Assembly (NCBI GenBank): GCA_026989995.1
Contig: JALSIO010000128.1
Coordinates: forward strand, 1 to 5,316
Length of the DNA: 5,316 nucleotides
Direction of reading: 5' to 3'
Source of the DNA: Myxococcales bacterium
Lineage (GTDB): Bacteria; Myxococcota_A; UBA9160; JALSIO01
Shown here: one piece after another, positions 1 through 5,298 of the stretch
Position numbering within the stretch: position 1 is the first letter of the stretch
How the letters are laid out: every line of letters starts with the position of its first letter
Program-made: the position numbers and the translations under genes
The notes under the pieces: generated by a model
Told to the model about the DNA's origin: nothing
Database searches by the model: none
What the model saw: only the letters and a program-made list of their open reading frames with translations

Positions 1-1
1 G

Positions 2-1180
2 GGCTGGCGGGAACAGGCCGAGCGATTCCGCCCGGGACTCCGCGTCTCGATCTACCACGGACCTTCGCGGGAGCTCCCGTCCGGGGACGCCCTGGTGCTG
101 ACCACCTGGGCCCTGCTCCGCCGGGACGCCGAGCGGCTCGCAGGCGAGACCTGGGACACGGTGATCCTCGACGAGGCCCAGGCGATCAAGAACCCGGACA
201 GCGGCGTGGCCCGGGCGGCCTTCCGCCTCGAGGCCCGCTTCCGCGTGGCGCTCACGGGCACCCCGGTGGAAAACCGCCTCGAGGAGCTGTGGAGCCAGAT
301 GCACTTCGCCAACCCCGGCCTGCTCGGCTCGCGCCGCCACTTCCGCGAGCGCTTCGCGCGGCCCGCCACGGACGGGGAGGGGCCGGCATGGAAGGAGCTC
401 CGGCGCCGCATCCGGCCCTTCGTGCTGCGGCGCCGGAAGGAGGAGGTGGCCCCCGAGCTGCCCCCGCGCATCGAGCAGGTGCTCTACTGCGAGCTCGATC
501 CGGAGGAGCGCGCGCTCTACGACGCCGTCCACGCGGCCACCCGGCGCGAGGTGGTGCGCCGGCTGGCGGCCGGGGGGCGGGTGGTCGAGGCCCTCGAGGC
601 CCTGCTCCGCCTGCGCCAGGCGGCCTGCCATGCCGGTCTGGTGCCCGGAGCGCCCCCTGCGCTCGCCGCCCGGCCCTCCTCGAAGCTCGCACTGCTGCGG
701 GAGGCCCTCGAGACGGCGGTGGCCGAGGGGCACCACGCCCTGGTGTTCTCGCAGTGGACCTCCCTGCTCGACCGGATCGAGCCGGTGCTGCGCGGGGCCG
801 GGATCGAGGCCCTTCGCCTCGACGGCGCGACCCGGGACCGCGAGGCCGTCGTCTCGGCCTTCCAGGCCGAGGACGGCCCGCCGGTGCTCCTGGTCTCGCT
901 GCGGGCCGGGGGAACCGGGCTCAACCTGACCCGCGCCGACCACGTCTTCCTGCTCGACCCGTGGTGGAATCCGGCCGTGGAGGACCAGGCCGCCGACCGG
1001 GCCCACCGCATCGGCCAGGACCGCCCGGTGGTTCTCCACCGCCTCGTGTCGGCCGGCACCGTGGAGGAGGGCATCCTCGCCCTCCAGCGGCGGAAGCGGG
1101 AGCTGGCCGAGTCGGCCCTCGGGGCCGCCGGTGACCCGGGCGGCCTGCGACGCGAGGAGATCCTCGAGCTCCTCGGCTAG
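2..1180 (+). CDS. SNF2-family DEAD/DEAH-like ATPase/helicase, C-terminal part (5' truncated)
   Basis: ATP-dependent double-stranded DNA translocase of the SNF2/RapA-type superfamily 2 (COG0553), acting in the cytoplasm on protein-DNA or transcription complexes. The frame is open from base 2, so the gene starts upstream; 392 residues are visible. In the visible fragment, LTTWALL leads to the Walker B DEAQ box (residues 57-60), then motif [17 protein letters not shown] (about 84-97) and the [10 protein letters not shown] segment (about 140). The second RecA lobe has VFSQW (248-252), LDGAT (273), [11 protein letters not shown] (299-309), [13 protein letters not shown] (318-330) and the arginine-finger motif DRAHRIGQ (332-339). 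These are textbook SNF2 motifs, so the family call is secure. The Walker A motif and any N-terminal SWIM or accessory domain lie outside the window. The C-terminus, ending in [11 protein letters not shown], looks complete and is typical of bacterial members. The substrate cannot be deduced. Confidence 0.95.
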   Translation, partial: GWREQAERFRPGLRVSIYHGPSRELPSGDALVLTTWALLRRDAERLAGETWDTVILDEAQAIKNPDSGVARAAFRLEARFRVALTGTPVENRLEELWSQMHFANPGLLGSRRHFRERFARPATDGEGPAWKELRRRIRPFVLRRRKEEVAPELPPRIEQVLYCELDPEERALYDAVHAATRREVVRRLAAGGRVVEALEALLRLRQAACHAGLVPGAPPALAARPSSKLALLREALETAVAEGHHALVFSQWTSLLDRIEPVLRGAGIEALRLDGATRDREAVVSAFQAEDGPPVLLVSLRAGGTGLNLTRADHVFLLDPWWNPAVEDQAADRAHRIGQDRPVVLHRLVSAGTVEEGILALQRRKRELAESALGAAGDPGGLRREEILELLG

Positions 1181-1198
1181 GGCCCCTCCCCCCGGCTC

Positions 1199-1207
1199 TG
1201 CTATTCC
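1199..1207 (+). promoter_or_regulatory. Extended -10-like promoter element, probable leaderless start of the DUF4404 gene
   Basis: TGCTATTCC matches the extended -10 pattern TG-n-TAT. If the hexamer is 1202-1207, position +1 falls on the A of the ATG at 1214. No purine-rich Shine-Dalgarno sequence lies between this element and the ATG (the stretch is CTCC-rich), which fits a leaderless transcript. No -35 box is evident. The placement is seen in the sequence; promoter function is inferred. Confidence 0.35.
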
Positions 1208-1213
1208 TCCGCC

Positions 1214-1495
1214 ATGCCCGAACGCCGTGTCCGCGAGACCCTCGAGGAGCTCGGTCGGCAGATCCGCGCCGCCGAGACCCTGACCGACGAGGATCGGGCG
1301 GAACTCGACCGGCTGGTCGCGGCGGTCGAGACGCGCCTCGACCGCCGCGACCCGAGCGGCGCGGAGCCGGAGGAGGAATCTCCCTCCCTGATCCAGCGGC
1401 TCACCGAGGCCGCCGAGCGCTTCGAAGCGAGCCACCCGCGGCTCTCGGCCGCGGTGGGTCGGGTGGTCGACGCCCTGGCCGCCCTCGGAATCTGA
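1214..1495 (+). CDS. DUF4404 family small protein
   Basis: A 93-residue soluble, charged, helical protein of unknown function. The C-terminal segment RFEASHPRLSAAVGRVVDAL followed by AALGI (residues 69-93) is the hallmark of DUF4404 proteins, which end almost identically. The N-terminal half (residues 1-45, RETLEELGRQIRAAETLTDEDRAELDRLV in pieces) fits the family's first amphipathic helices, and the middle (47-57) is an acidic linker. The length is normal for the family. There is no signal peptide, membrane segment or cysteine. The gene starts 33 nt after the SNF2 stop but has its own promoter-like element and no Shine-Dalgarno sequence, so the start rests on the family-length match and the ATG. 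It is followed by a hairpin, so it is probably monocistronic or at most read through from upstream. No functional tie to the neighbouring genes is evident. Confidence 0.85.
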   Translation: MPERRVRETLEELGRQIRAAETLTDEDRAELDRLVAAVETRLDRRDPSGAEPEEESPSLIQRLTEAAERFEASHPRLSAAVGRVVDALAALGI

Positions 1496-1499
1496 GCGC

Positions 1500-1514
1500 G
1501 GCGTCGGAGACGCC
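1500..1514 (+). terminator. Short GC hairpin after the DUF4404 gene, possible weak terminator
   Basis: GGCGTC-GGA-GACGCC forms a perfect 6-bp stem with a 3-nt loop, beginning 5 nt after the stop codon at 1493-1495. It is followed by CTTGCC rather than a real T-run, so it would be a poor intrinsic terminator, or may only stabilise the 3' end of the mRNA. Confidence 0.3.
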
Positions 1515-1596
1515 CTTGCCCCCCGGCGGGAAGCGGGTGATCCTCCGACCTTCGGAGCGCCGGACGGGCTGCCGGTCCGGACGGGCGGCGGGGGCG

Positions 1597-1628
1597 CTCC
1601 ATCAACTGGATGGGGTGCGCAGCCCATC
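1597..1628 (+). promoter_or_regulatory. Two mutually exclusive hairpins in the bufA leader
   Basis: CCATC (1599-1603) pairs with GATGG (1609-1613) across a 5-nt loop; a T-G wobble and one C-G pair can extend this stem. The same GATGGG (1609-1614) can instead pair with CCCATC (1623-1628) across an 8-nt loop that holds TGCGCA. The shared middle strand means only one hairpin can form at a time, as in attenuators and switches. The stems are only 5-7 bp, so this may be chance in GC-rich DNA. Confidence 0.2.
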
Positions 1629-1700
1629 GCAGGCCGCGCGGGGTGGATCGGCTCCGCCGCACGCCCGGGCACGGTCCTGCGACGGCCTCCGGCCCCACCC

Positions 1701-1706
1701 GAGGAG
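1701..1706 (+). promoter_or_regulatory. Ribosome binding site of bufA
   Basis: GAGGAG lies 7 nt upstream of the ATG at 1714. It decides the start: the frame is open much further upstream (a TTG at 1516), but only this ATG has a good Shine-Dalgarno sequence and puts a signal peptide at the N-terminus. Confidence 0.7.
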
Positions 1707-1713
1707 AACCCGG

Positions 1714-2001
1714 ATGAAGACCAGGACCTCGGTTCTCGCCGCCGCGGCGGCCACCCTCTTCCTCTCCGGCGGCGTCGCCGGCGTGGCCGCGCACGAGGGC
1801 GGGGAGAAGGCGGAGAAGATCAAGTGCGAGGGCGTCAACGGCTGCAAGGGCACGAGCGCCTGCAAGACACTCTTCAGCAACTGCGCGGGCCACAACGAGT
1901 GCAAGGGGAAGGGCTTCCTGATGCTCACCCCCGAAGAATGCGAGAAGGCCCGACGCGATGCGGGCCTCGAACCCGCCGGTGGAGAGGACGAGGAGGGCTG
2001 A
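1714..2001 (+). CDS. bufA: BufA2-type bufferin precursor (secreted cysteine-rich RiPP, probable metal-binding peptide)
   Basis: A 95-residue precursor of a ribosomally made, modified peptide. Residues 1-26 form a Sec signal peptide: K2 and R4, then a hydrophobic A/V/L/F core, with likely cleavage at V24-A25-A26 before H27. The mature part has six cysteines (C38, C44, C50, C57, C63, C76) and an internal repeat, CEGVNGCKG (38-46) and CAGHNECKG (57-65), followed by GFLMLTPEEC, the layout I know from BufA2-family periplasmic bufferins. A short acidic tail (E86-G95) follows the last cysteine. In the known family, an MNIO enzyme and a DUF2063 partner convert cysteines into thiooxazole-type rings, and the exported product binds copper and protects the cell. 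The bufB and bufC genes directly downstream support the call. The modified residues and the metal are inferred. If the maturation genes were unrelated, it would simply be a secreted cysteine-rich protein. Confidence 0.85.
   Translation: MKTRTSVLAAAAATLFLSGGVAGVAAHEGGEKAEKIKCEGVNGCKGTSACKTLFSNCAGHNECKGKGFLMLTPEECEKARRDAGLEPAGGEDEEG
1825..1908 (+). repeat. Internal C-x-G-x-N-x-C-K-G duplication within the bufferin precursor
   Basis: Codons 38-46 (1825-1851) and 57-65 (1882-1908) encode CEGVNGCKG and CAGHNECKG, identical at C, G, N, C, K and G. The repeat period is 19 residues (57 nt). C50 lies between the units and C76 after the second. The pattern suggests two equivalent modification or metal-binding units in the core. 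Confidence 0.75.
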
Positions 2002-2068
2002 GCGGAGGGGCGCGGACGCCCCGGTGCGAAGCCACGGGTGTGCCCCCGGAGCCGACGGTGGCTCCCCG

Positions 2069-2971
2069 GTGCCCTTCCTCGGCGTGGGCGTGGGCCTGCG
2101 TCCGGTCCACCAGGAGGAGATCCTCCGGCGGGCGGAGGCGGGAACGCTCAGGATCGGCTGGCTCGAGCTCCTGACCGAGAACTACCTGGTGCCCGGGGGG
2201 CGACCCCGCCGCGTCGCCCGACAGCTTCGCGAGCTCCTTCCGGTCGCGTTCCACGGCGTCTCGCTCTCGATCGGCTCGACGGATCCCCTCGACGGCGCGT
2301 ACCTGCGCGAGCTGCGGGCGCTCGCCGACGAGCTCGAACCGAGCTGGATCTCGGACCACCTCTGCTGGACCTCGGTCGACGGCGTCCATCTCCACGACCT
2401 CCTCCCCCTTCCCCGCACCCGGAAGGTGGTGCGCCACGTGGCAGACCGGGTGGACCGGGTGCAGCAGGTCCTCGGCCGCCGCATCGCCCTCGAGAACGTC
2501 TCGGCGTACCTCGAGTTCGCGGACGACGAGATGCCCGAATGGGAATTTCTCGTCCGGGTGGCGGAGGCGGCCGACTGCCTCCTCGTGCTCGACGTGAACA
2601 ACGTCTTCGTGAGCGCCGCGAACCAGGGCTTCGACCCCGGGCGCTACCTCGACGCCATCCCGCCCTCCCGGATCGCCGAGATCCACCTCGCGGGGCCCGA
2701 TCGCGCAGGCCCCCTCTTGATCGACACGCACGACCGCCCGGTGCGCGACGAGGTCTGGGATCTCTTCGCCCGAGTCATCCGCCGCACCGGACCCCGGTCC
2801 ACCCTGGTCGAGTGGGACGACTCGATTCCGCCCTACGACCGCCTCGAGGCCGAGGCGCTGCGGGCCGGGGAGATCCTGGACGCGGCGGGCTCGGAGCGGG
2901 CTCCCGGCGCCGGAGGAGGGCTCGCGCGCCCACCGGCGGGACGCCCGCCGTGGCCGCAGCCGGCCGGATGA
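2069..2971 (+). CDS. bufB: MNIO family (DUF692) bufferin maturase BufB
   Basis: A multinuclear non-heme iron-dependent oxidative enzyme (DUF692, TIM-barrel fold, same family as MbnB and HvfB), expected to oxidise cysteines of the bufferin precursor in the cytoplasm. Numbered from the GTG at 2069 (300 residues): FLGVGVGLRP opens the barrel, then LLTENY (35-40), FHGVSLSIG (H62), ISDHLCW (D96, H97), DGVHLHDLLP (H107, H109), ALENVSAYLEF (E142, N143), LLVLDVNNVFVSA (D175), EIHLAGP (H206), IDTHDRPV (D219, H221, D222) and TLVEWDD (E248). These include the His/Asp/Glu positions expected to hold the iron cluster. The family's usual NHGFD is NQGFD here, and LAGH is LAGP. The C-terminal ~28 residues are Pro/Gly/Ala-rich. 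The start is uncertain: the frame is open to an ATG at 1958 inside bufA, with GTGs at 1979 and 2024; the upstream codons are AGG-rich and unlike the rest, so I favour 2069. It overlaps bufC by ATGA. Confidence 0.92.
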   Translation: MPFLGVGVGLRPVHQEEILRRAEAGTLRIGWLELLTENYLVPGGRPRRVARQLRELLPVAFHGVSLSIGSTDPLDGAYLRELRALADELEPSWISDHLCWTSVDGVHLHDLLPLPRTRKVVRHVADRVDRVQQVLGRRIALENVSAYLEFADDEMPEWEFLVRVAEAADCLLVLDVNNVFVSAANQGFDPGRYLDAIPPSRIAEIHLAGPDRAGPLLIDTHDRPVRDEVWDLFARVIRRTGPRSTLVEWDDSIPPYDRLEAEALRAGEILDAAGSERAPGAGGGLARPPAGRPPWPQPAG

Positions 2972-3792
2972 GCGAGCTCGCCGCGATCCAGCGGAGGATC
3001 GCCGCCCTGGTGCGCGCCCCGGAAGGGGTGGAGGCCCGGCTCCGACACGAGGGGGAGGCGGCCCGGGCGGAGATCGAGTCCCGCATCCGCGGCGACCACC
3101 GCGCGGGCGCCGCCCAACGCCTCGAGATCTACGCCCATGCGTACTTCCACCGCATCGAGGGGGTTCTCGCGCGGGACTACCCCGCCCTCCGGACCCTGCT
3201 CGGCCCGGCCGGCTTCCACGACCTCGTCGCCGTCTACCTGATGGCCCACCCTTCGCGGCACCCGTCGCTCCGGCAGGCGGGAGCCGCCCTTCCCGGCTTC
3301 CTGGCGTCCGGCCCGGCGGGCGAGCCCTTCCGCCGCCGCTGGCCCTTCGCCGGCGATCTCGCGCGCCTCGAGTGGGCGCTCGTGGAGGCCTTCGACGCCT
3401 CCGACCTCCCGCTGCTCGCCCGGGAGGCGCTCGTGGGCCTCCGGCCGGAGGCCTTTGCCGACCTCGTGCTGCGCCCGGCGCCGGGGGTGGCGCTGCTCGA
3501 CCTCGGCTGGCGGGTGGCCGCGGCGCGAAGTGCCGTCGATCGGGAGGAGCCCCCGCCCGCGCCGGAGCGCGGTCGCGAGGCGATTCTCGTCCGCCGGTGG
3601 GGGGAGGTGCCGCGCCACGAACCGGTGGATCGGATCGAAGCCGAGGCGCTCCGGGCGGTGCTCGCCGGCGTCCGCTTCGACGCGCTCTGCGCGCGCGTCG
3701 CGGCGCTCGTCGGCGAGGACGAGGCGCCCGCCCGGGCCGCAGGGCTCCTCGCCTGGATGCTCGACCGCGGGCTCCTCGCCGGGCCGGCGTGA
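2968..3792 (+). CDS. bufC: DUF2063 family bufferin maturation partner BufC (HvfC-like)
   Basis: A 274-residue cytoplasmic protein. The N-terminal domain (about residues 1-115) is DUF2063, often mislabelled 'putative DNA-binding domain': RLEIYAHAYFHRIEG (51-65), ARDYPALRTLLG (68-79), the F..LV..YL..HPS core (83-97) and the LPGFLAS end (109-114). A second domain follows, with DLARLEWALVEAF (130-142), LVRRWGEV (207-214) and a terminal helix pair ending LLAWMLDRGLLAG (260-272). In studied MNIO systems this partner binds the precursor and presents it to the iron enzyme, so it is probably a required subunit of the BufB complex rather than a DNA binder. Its ATG overlaps the bufB stop (ATGA) with no strong ribosome binding site, which points to translational coupling and roughly matched amounts. 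The length is normal for the family. The partner role is inferred from family and context. Confidence 0.9.
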   Translation: MSELAAIQRRIAALVRAPEGVEARLRHEGEAARAEIESRIRGDHRAGAAQRLEIYAHAYFHRIEGVLARDYPALRTLLGPAGFHDLVAVYLMAHPSRHPSLRQAGAALPGFLASGPAGEPFRRRWPFAGDLARLEWALVEAFDASDLPLLAREALVGLRPEAFADLVLRPAPGVALLDLGWRVAAARSAVDREEPPPAPERGREAILVRRWGEVPRHEPVDRIEAEALRAVLAGVRFDALCARVAALVGEDEAPARAAGLLAWMLDRGLLAGPA

Positions 3793-3798
3793 GGGGCC

Positions 3799-3807
3799 TG
3801 GTATCCT
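3799..3807 (+). promoter_or_regulatory. Extended -10-like promoter of the bolA-family/serine hydrolase unit
   Basis: TGGTATCCT fits TG-n-TAT-n-n-T in the 65-nt gap between bufC and the BolA gene. Transcription would begin near 3814, giving a leader of about 44 nt. No TTGACA-like -35 box lies 17 nt upstream (the sequence there is CCGGGC). It resembles the TGCTATTCC element before the DUF4404 gene. It implies that the BolA/hydrolase pair can be transcribed apart from the bufferin operon. Confidence 0.45.
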
Positions 3808-3845
3808 GCGTCGGGCGCGGGCTCCGACCACGGGATGCCCGGCGT

Positions 3846-3855
3846 GGGAGGAGGG
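3846..3855 (+). promoter_or_regulatory. Strong ribosome binding site of the BolA-family gene
   Basis: GGGAGGAGGG lies just before the ATG at 3858, with the GGAGG core 6 nt from it. This fixes the start, although the frame is open far upstream through bufC. Confidence 0.7.
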
Positions 3856-3857
3856 CG

Positions 3858-4136
3858 ATGTCGCTCGAGGTCATCAACTCGCCGGATCGGCTCGCGGAGC
3901 GGATGCGCGCCGCCATCGCGGAGGCCCTCCCGGGGGCCGAAGTCCGGGTCCGCCCTGGTGCCGGGCCCGGCCACTTCGAGGTGGAGGTCGTCTCGGCCGC
4001 CTTCGCGGGGCTTTCCCGGGTGCAGCAGCAGCAGCGCGTCTACGCGGCGCTGCGTCCCTTCATGAGCGGCGAGGGTGCGCCGGTGCACGCCATCGACCGG
4101 ATGATGACGGCCACGCCGGAGGGGGCCGGGCGATGA
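3858..4136 (+). CDS. BolA/IbaG family protein
   Basis: A 92-residue cytoplasmic protein of the BolA family. In studied members, BolA proteins pair with monothiol glutaredoxins to hold or pass [2Fe-2S] clusters; some also bind DNA through a KH-like alpha-beta fold. Here an N-terminal helix (DRLAERMRAAIAEALPGAEV, 10-29) leads to the strand GHFEVEVVSAAFAGLS (38-53), then the signature helix RVQQQQRVYAALRPFM (54-69) and the final strand PVHAIDRMMTATP (75-87), with the conserved His at H77. The loop before H39 (RPGAGPG) is short and has no cysteine, so cluster ligation, if any, would rest on histidines. The usual R-H-R of the helix is QQQQR. The gene follows its own promoter-like element and strong ribosome binding site, and overlaps the next gene by ATGA. 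No glutaredoxin lies in the window. The family call is firm; BolA versus IbaG subtype is open. Confidence 0.88.
   Translation: MSLEVINSPDRLAERMRAAIAEALPGAEVRVRPGAGPGHFEVEVVSAAFAGLSRVQQQQRVYAALRPFMSGEGAPVHAIDRMMTATPEGAGR
4118..4125 (+). promoter_or_regulatory. Ribosome binding site of the serine hydrolase gene, inside the BolA-family gene
   Basis: GGAGGGGG lies 7 nt upstream of the ATG at 4133 and within the last codons of the BolA gene. It supports this ATG as the start, although the frame is open back to 3455, and allows re-initiation by ribosomes finishing the upstream gene. Confidence 0.6.
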
Positions 4137-5266
4137 GCGCCGTCTCCGGCTTCGCGCGCCCGCCCTTCGAAAAGGTGGAGCACGTCTTCCGCGAGTCGCT
4201 CGAGCAGGGGGAGGAGGTGGGTGCCTCCTTCGCCGTCCACCACGAGGGCGAGCTCGTGGTGGACCTCTCCGGCGGGCACGCGGACGGCGCGCGCAGCCGG
4301 CCGTGGACGGCCGAGACCCTGGTCAACGTGTGGTCCACGACCAAGGGCATGGCGGCGCTCTGCTGCGCGATGCTGGTGGACCGCGGCCGCACGGACTACG
4401 AGCAGCCGGTGGCCGAGATCTGGCCCGAGTTCGCCGCCGCCGGCAAGGGGCGGGTCACCCTGGCGGACCTGCTCGCCCACCGGGCCGGGGTTCCCGGCGT
4501 CCGGGAGCGCCTCCGTCTCGAGGACCTCTTCGACCACGAGGCCATGGCGGAGCGGCTGGCGCGCGAGGAGCCGTTCTTCGAGCCGGGGACCCGGAGCGGC
4601 TACCACGCCATCACCTTCGGGCACCTCGCCGGCGAGGTCGTCCGACGGCTCACCGGGCGGAGCCTCGGCCGCTTCTTCCGGGAGGAGGTGGCCGAGCCGC
4701 TCGGCCTCGACTTCCACATCGGACTGCCGGAGGACGAGGAGCCCCGGGTGGCGGAGCTCATCGGCTTCGACGCCGACGAGCGGGAGGCCCTGCCCGACAC
4801 CCCGGTCCGCCGGGCGGCGATGGGCAACCCGCCGGTGGGCCCGGAGACGCCGAACCGGCGCGACTGGCGCGCGGCAGAGCTTCCGGCGGCCAACGGACAC
4901 GGCACCGCGCGGGCGCTGGCCCGGGCCTATGCGGTGCTCGCCGCCGGCGGCGAGGCCTTCGGGGTGCGGCTGCTCTCGCGCGAGACCCTCGAGCGCGCGA
5001 CGGCCGTGGAGAACGAGCAGGAGGACCTCGTTCTCGGCCTTCCCATGCGCTGGAGCCGCGGCTTCATCCGGAACACCTTCGGCATGTACGGGCCGAGCGA
5101 TCGGGCCTTCGGCCATTCCGGGTTCGGAGGCTCGTACGCCTACGCCGATCCCGAGACCGGGCTCGCCGTGGCCTACACCATGAACCGGATGGCCGCGAAC
5201 CTGGCCTCGGACCCGCGCGGCCTGCGCCTCATGGGGGCCGTCCACGCCGCGCTCGGCGGGCCCTGA
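4133..5266 (+). CDS. Serine hydrolase of the class C beta-lactamase/EstB-type esterase family
   Basis: A 377-residue beta-lactamase-fold (PF00144) hydrolase. The nucleophile motif is S68-T-T-K71, in NVWSTTKGMAALC. The second motif is Y157 in RSGYHAITFGHLAGEVVRRL, where class C beta-lactamases have Tyr-x-Asn; the Y-H-A form is typical of the family's carboxylesterase-like members. The third motif is H328-S-G in FGHSGFGGSYAYADP, replacing Lys-Thr-Gly, again as in esterases. TLADLLAHRAGVPG (109-122) and the terminal GLAVAYTMNRMAANL (343-357) are also typical. No signal peptide is visible (the N-terminus is MSAVSGFARPPFEK), so it is probably cytoplasmic, which argues against a beta-lactam resistance role. 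Expected chemistry is hydrolysis of short-chain esters or lactone/amide-like substrates through an acyl-serine; the real substrate is unknown. The ATG overlaps the BolA stop. Length and motifs indicate an intact enzyme. Confidence 0.92.
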   Translation: MSAVSGFARPPFEKVEHVFRESLEQGEEVGASFAVHHEGELVVDLSGGHADGARSRPWTAETLVNVWSTTKGMAALCCAMLVDRGRTDYEQPVAEIWPEFAAAGKGRVTLADLLAHRAGVPGVRERLRLEDLFDHEAMAERLAREEPFFEPGTRSGYHAITFGHLAGEVVRRLTGRSLGRFFREEVAEPLGLDFHIGLPEDEEPRVAELIGFDADEREALPDTPVRRAAMGNPPVGPETPNRRDWRAAELPAANGHGTARALARAYAVLAAGGEAFGVRLLSRETLERATAVENEQEDLVLGLPMRWSRGFIRNTFGMYGPSDRAFGHSGFGGSYAYADPETGLAVAYTMNRMAANLASDPRGLRLMGAVHAALGGP

Positions 5267-5298
5267 GCCGCATCGCCGCGCGGGCGGCCGGAAGCGGG

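Larger units (their letters stand above)
1496..1713 (+). other. Intergenic leader region upstream of the bufferin operon
   Basis: This 218-nt stretch between the DUF4404 gene and bufA holds no convincing gene. It contains several small inverted repeats: the hairpin at 1500-1514; CTCCGA-CCT-TCGGAG at 1543-1557; CCGGAC with GTCCGG at 1560-1580 (9-nt loop), overlapping a direct repeat CCGGACGGG at 1560-1568 and 1577-1585; and competing hairpins at 1597-1628. I found no convincing sigma-70, ECF or sigma-54 promoter by eye, yet the operon's promoter is expected here. Whether the structures are regulatory is unknown. Confidence 0.5.

Noticed and set aside
1667..1680. A sigma-54-like promoter GGGCACG...TGC before bufA
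   Set aside because: The spacing between GG and GC is 9 instead of the required 10, and the -12 element lacks TTGC. A one-base change in spacing normally abolishes sigma-54 promoters.
1516..1713. Extension of bufA upstream to a TTG at 1516
   Set aside because: It would bury the signal peptide behind about 66 arginine-rich residues, and it ignores the good ribosome binding site at 1701-1706.
2968..3312. DUF2063 domain as a DNA-binding regulator of the operon
   Set aside because: The old 'putative DNA-binding' label persists in databases, but next to a DUF692 enzyme and a bufferin precursor the maturation-partner role is much better supported. No helix-turn-helix is evident.
1925..3916. A 663-codon open frame on the minus strand across bufB and bufC
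   Set aside because: Its product is an R/G/P/A-rich low-complexity string with no recognisable domain, while the + strand holds two clear families. It is the usual antisense shadow of high-GC coding DNA.
4040..5245. A 401-codon minus-strand open frame opposite the serine hydrolase
   Set aside because: The composition is G/R/H/P-rich without a domain, and the + strand frame has all catalytic motifs.
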